NCBI GenBank assembly: GCA_903821875.1
Contig: CAIJMU010000114.1
Span: 1-64,000, forward strand
Direction of reading: 5' to 3'
Origin: an uncultured Spirochaetota bacterium
GTDB lineage: Bacteria > Spirochaetota > Spirochaetia > Treponematales > Rectinemataceae
Length of the DNA: 64,000 nucleotides
Positions 63,416 through 64,000 of this stretch are shown here, in pieces. The translations under genes and the position numbers were made by a program. Numbering within the stretch: the first letter of the stretch is position 1; each line of letters begins with the position of its first letter. Under the pieces are notes generated by a model. That model was not told where the DNA came from and searched no databases. It saw only the letters and a program-made list of their open reading frames with translations.

Positions 63416-64000
63416 TCACTTGACCTGCGTATAGGCGAGATAGAAGAGGCTGCCGTTGCCGACCTGCCTGAAGCCGCTTACCCGGGGACCGAGGACATGG
63501 TTCTCGTTGGGGCAATAGAGGAAGACCGCGGGCGCCTTCGTGGTCAGGAGGGACTGAAGGCTGTCGTAGGTCACCTTGCGGTCGGCCTGTTTGGTCTGCG
63601 TGCGACCCTGGTCGAGGAGCTTGTCGACGTCGGCATCCTTGAACATGAAGTTGTTCACGCCGCCGGTCGAGTGGAAGGTGCGGTAGAGGAAACGGTCCGG
63701 CTCGCCCGAACCTCCGCGGAGCTCGATCATCGCCTCGAAATCGCGCTTGCTCCACTTGTCGATGTAGACGCCCCATTCGACGACCTCGAGCTGTGCATCG
63801 ACGCCGATCTTCTTGAGCTCGTCCTGGGCAACCTGGGCGACTGCAAGCCCGCCCTCATAGGTGGAAGCACAGGTGATCTTGAAGGACAGGCCGCTGGCGT
63901 AGCCGGCATCGGCGAGGAGCTTCTTCCCCTTGGCGACATCGGTAACCGCGAAGGGAAGCTTGGCCGGGGGCAGGGCCCAGGCGGTGGCGGCGACGGGAAG
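63416..64000 (-). CDS. oppA: Peptide-binding protein OppA/DppA type, C-terminal part (cut by the window end)
   Basis: The last 194 residues of an extracellular solute-binding protein family 5 member. Seen: the late-domain segment AKGKKLLADAGYASGLSFKI, then ELKKIGVDAQLEVVEWGVYI, the FEAMIELRGG block, and a C-terminus ending VGNGSLFYLAYTQVK. These match the usual end of dipeptide or oligopeptide binding proteins. The start is beyond base 64000. It is the first visible gene of the opp operon. Ligand specificity cannot be judged. Confidence 0.88.
   Translation of the reverse strand, partial: LPVAATAWALPPAKLPFAVTDVAKGKKLLADAGYASGLSFKITCASTYEGGLAVAQVAQDELKKIGVDAQLEVVEWGVYIDKWSKRDFEAMIELRGGSGEPDRFLYRTFHSTGGVNNFMFKDADVDKLLDQGRTQTKQADRKVTYDSLQSLLTTKAPAVFLYCPNENHVLGPRVSGFRQVGNGSLFYLAYTQVK

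Overview
The window is a G+C-rich bacterial chromosome segment from a diderm (Gram-negative-type) organism with an anaerobic or microaerophilic style of metabolism. Evidence for the envelope type is the set of lipoproteins, signal-peptide proteins that look like outer-membrane barrels, and a periplasmic CcdA/TlpA pair. Several low-oxygen redox proteins (an EMO-type iron-sulfur membrane protein, two FAD/4Fe-4S/CCG oxidoreductases, Tpx and a Cys-type glutathione peroxidase) fit that lifestyle. The mix resembles high-G+C, treponeme-like Spirochaetota, but no single marker here proves the phylum, so that is an inference. I see no rRNA, tRNA, CRISPR array or complete transposon.

Layout. 0.1-2.0 kb: divergent lipoprotein and outer-membrane-type protein. 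2.0-5.1 kb: a scrap-yard of toxin-antitoxin genes (HicAB, a second near-identical hicB, MNT/HEPN, a PIN fragment with its small partner, DUF4160/DUF2442, a DUF5615 remnant). A short GGGTCTGacCCC-like repeat sits at nearly every cassette junction. 5.1-9.7 kb: alpha/beta hydrolase, short-chain dehydrogenase, unknown polytopic membrane protein, amidase. 9.8-16.8 kb: radA-malQ, a GATE-domain membrane protein, ccdA-tlpA and clpP, ending in a clear terminator. 16.9-18.6 kb: NAD-dependent epimerase coupled to a B3/B4-domain protein. 18.7-25.9 kb: an acyl-CoA module (acuI, hbd, crt, EMO-like membrane oxidoreductase, an acyl-CoA dehydrogenase fragment and a complete one), interrupted by an AT-rich small membrane transporter gene. 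25.9-30.5 kb: tpx, an outer-membrane-type protein, a deoxynucleoside kinase, and a HEAT-repeat protein with a lipoprotein. 30.6-35.0 kb: the arginine operon argCJBD. 35.2-39.0 kb: trpS, and a chemoreceptor-like protein with a C-terminal PilZ domain beside a CheY-like regulator and an Hpt protein. 39.3-42.9 kb: an ArsR-family regulator followed by a 1031-residue FAD/Fe-S oxidoreductase with a Met-rich tail. 43.0-48.6 kb: kdpD-kdpE-kup, with a 41-codon membrane-peptide ORF pointing away from kdpD. 48.7-54.9 kb: aldo/keto reductase, tldD-tldE, polysaccharide deacetylase, GH16-like lipoprotein, glutathione peroxidase. 55.0-64.0 kb: one long minus-strand operon, oppA (cut by the window end)-oppB-oppC-oppD-oppF-GNAT-serine hydrolase-FAD/Fe-S oxidoreductase, most genes overlapping by 1-11 bases.

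How genes work together. The acyl-CoA module would run reversible C4 or beta-oxidation chemistry, with EMO passing ETF electrons to the quinone pool; etfAB and thiolase are not in the window. KdpDE is linked to the constitutive-type transporter Kup rather than to KdpFABC. The opp operon couples peptide import to a penicillin-binding-type hydrolase and a 2-hydroxyacid-type oxidase. Several housekeeping genes (radA, trpS, the GATE gene, the PilZ receptor gene, the arsR-type gene) have promoter-like hexamers placed so close to the ATG that leaderless transcripts are likely.
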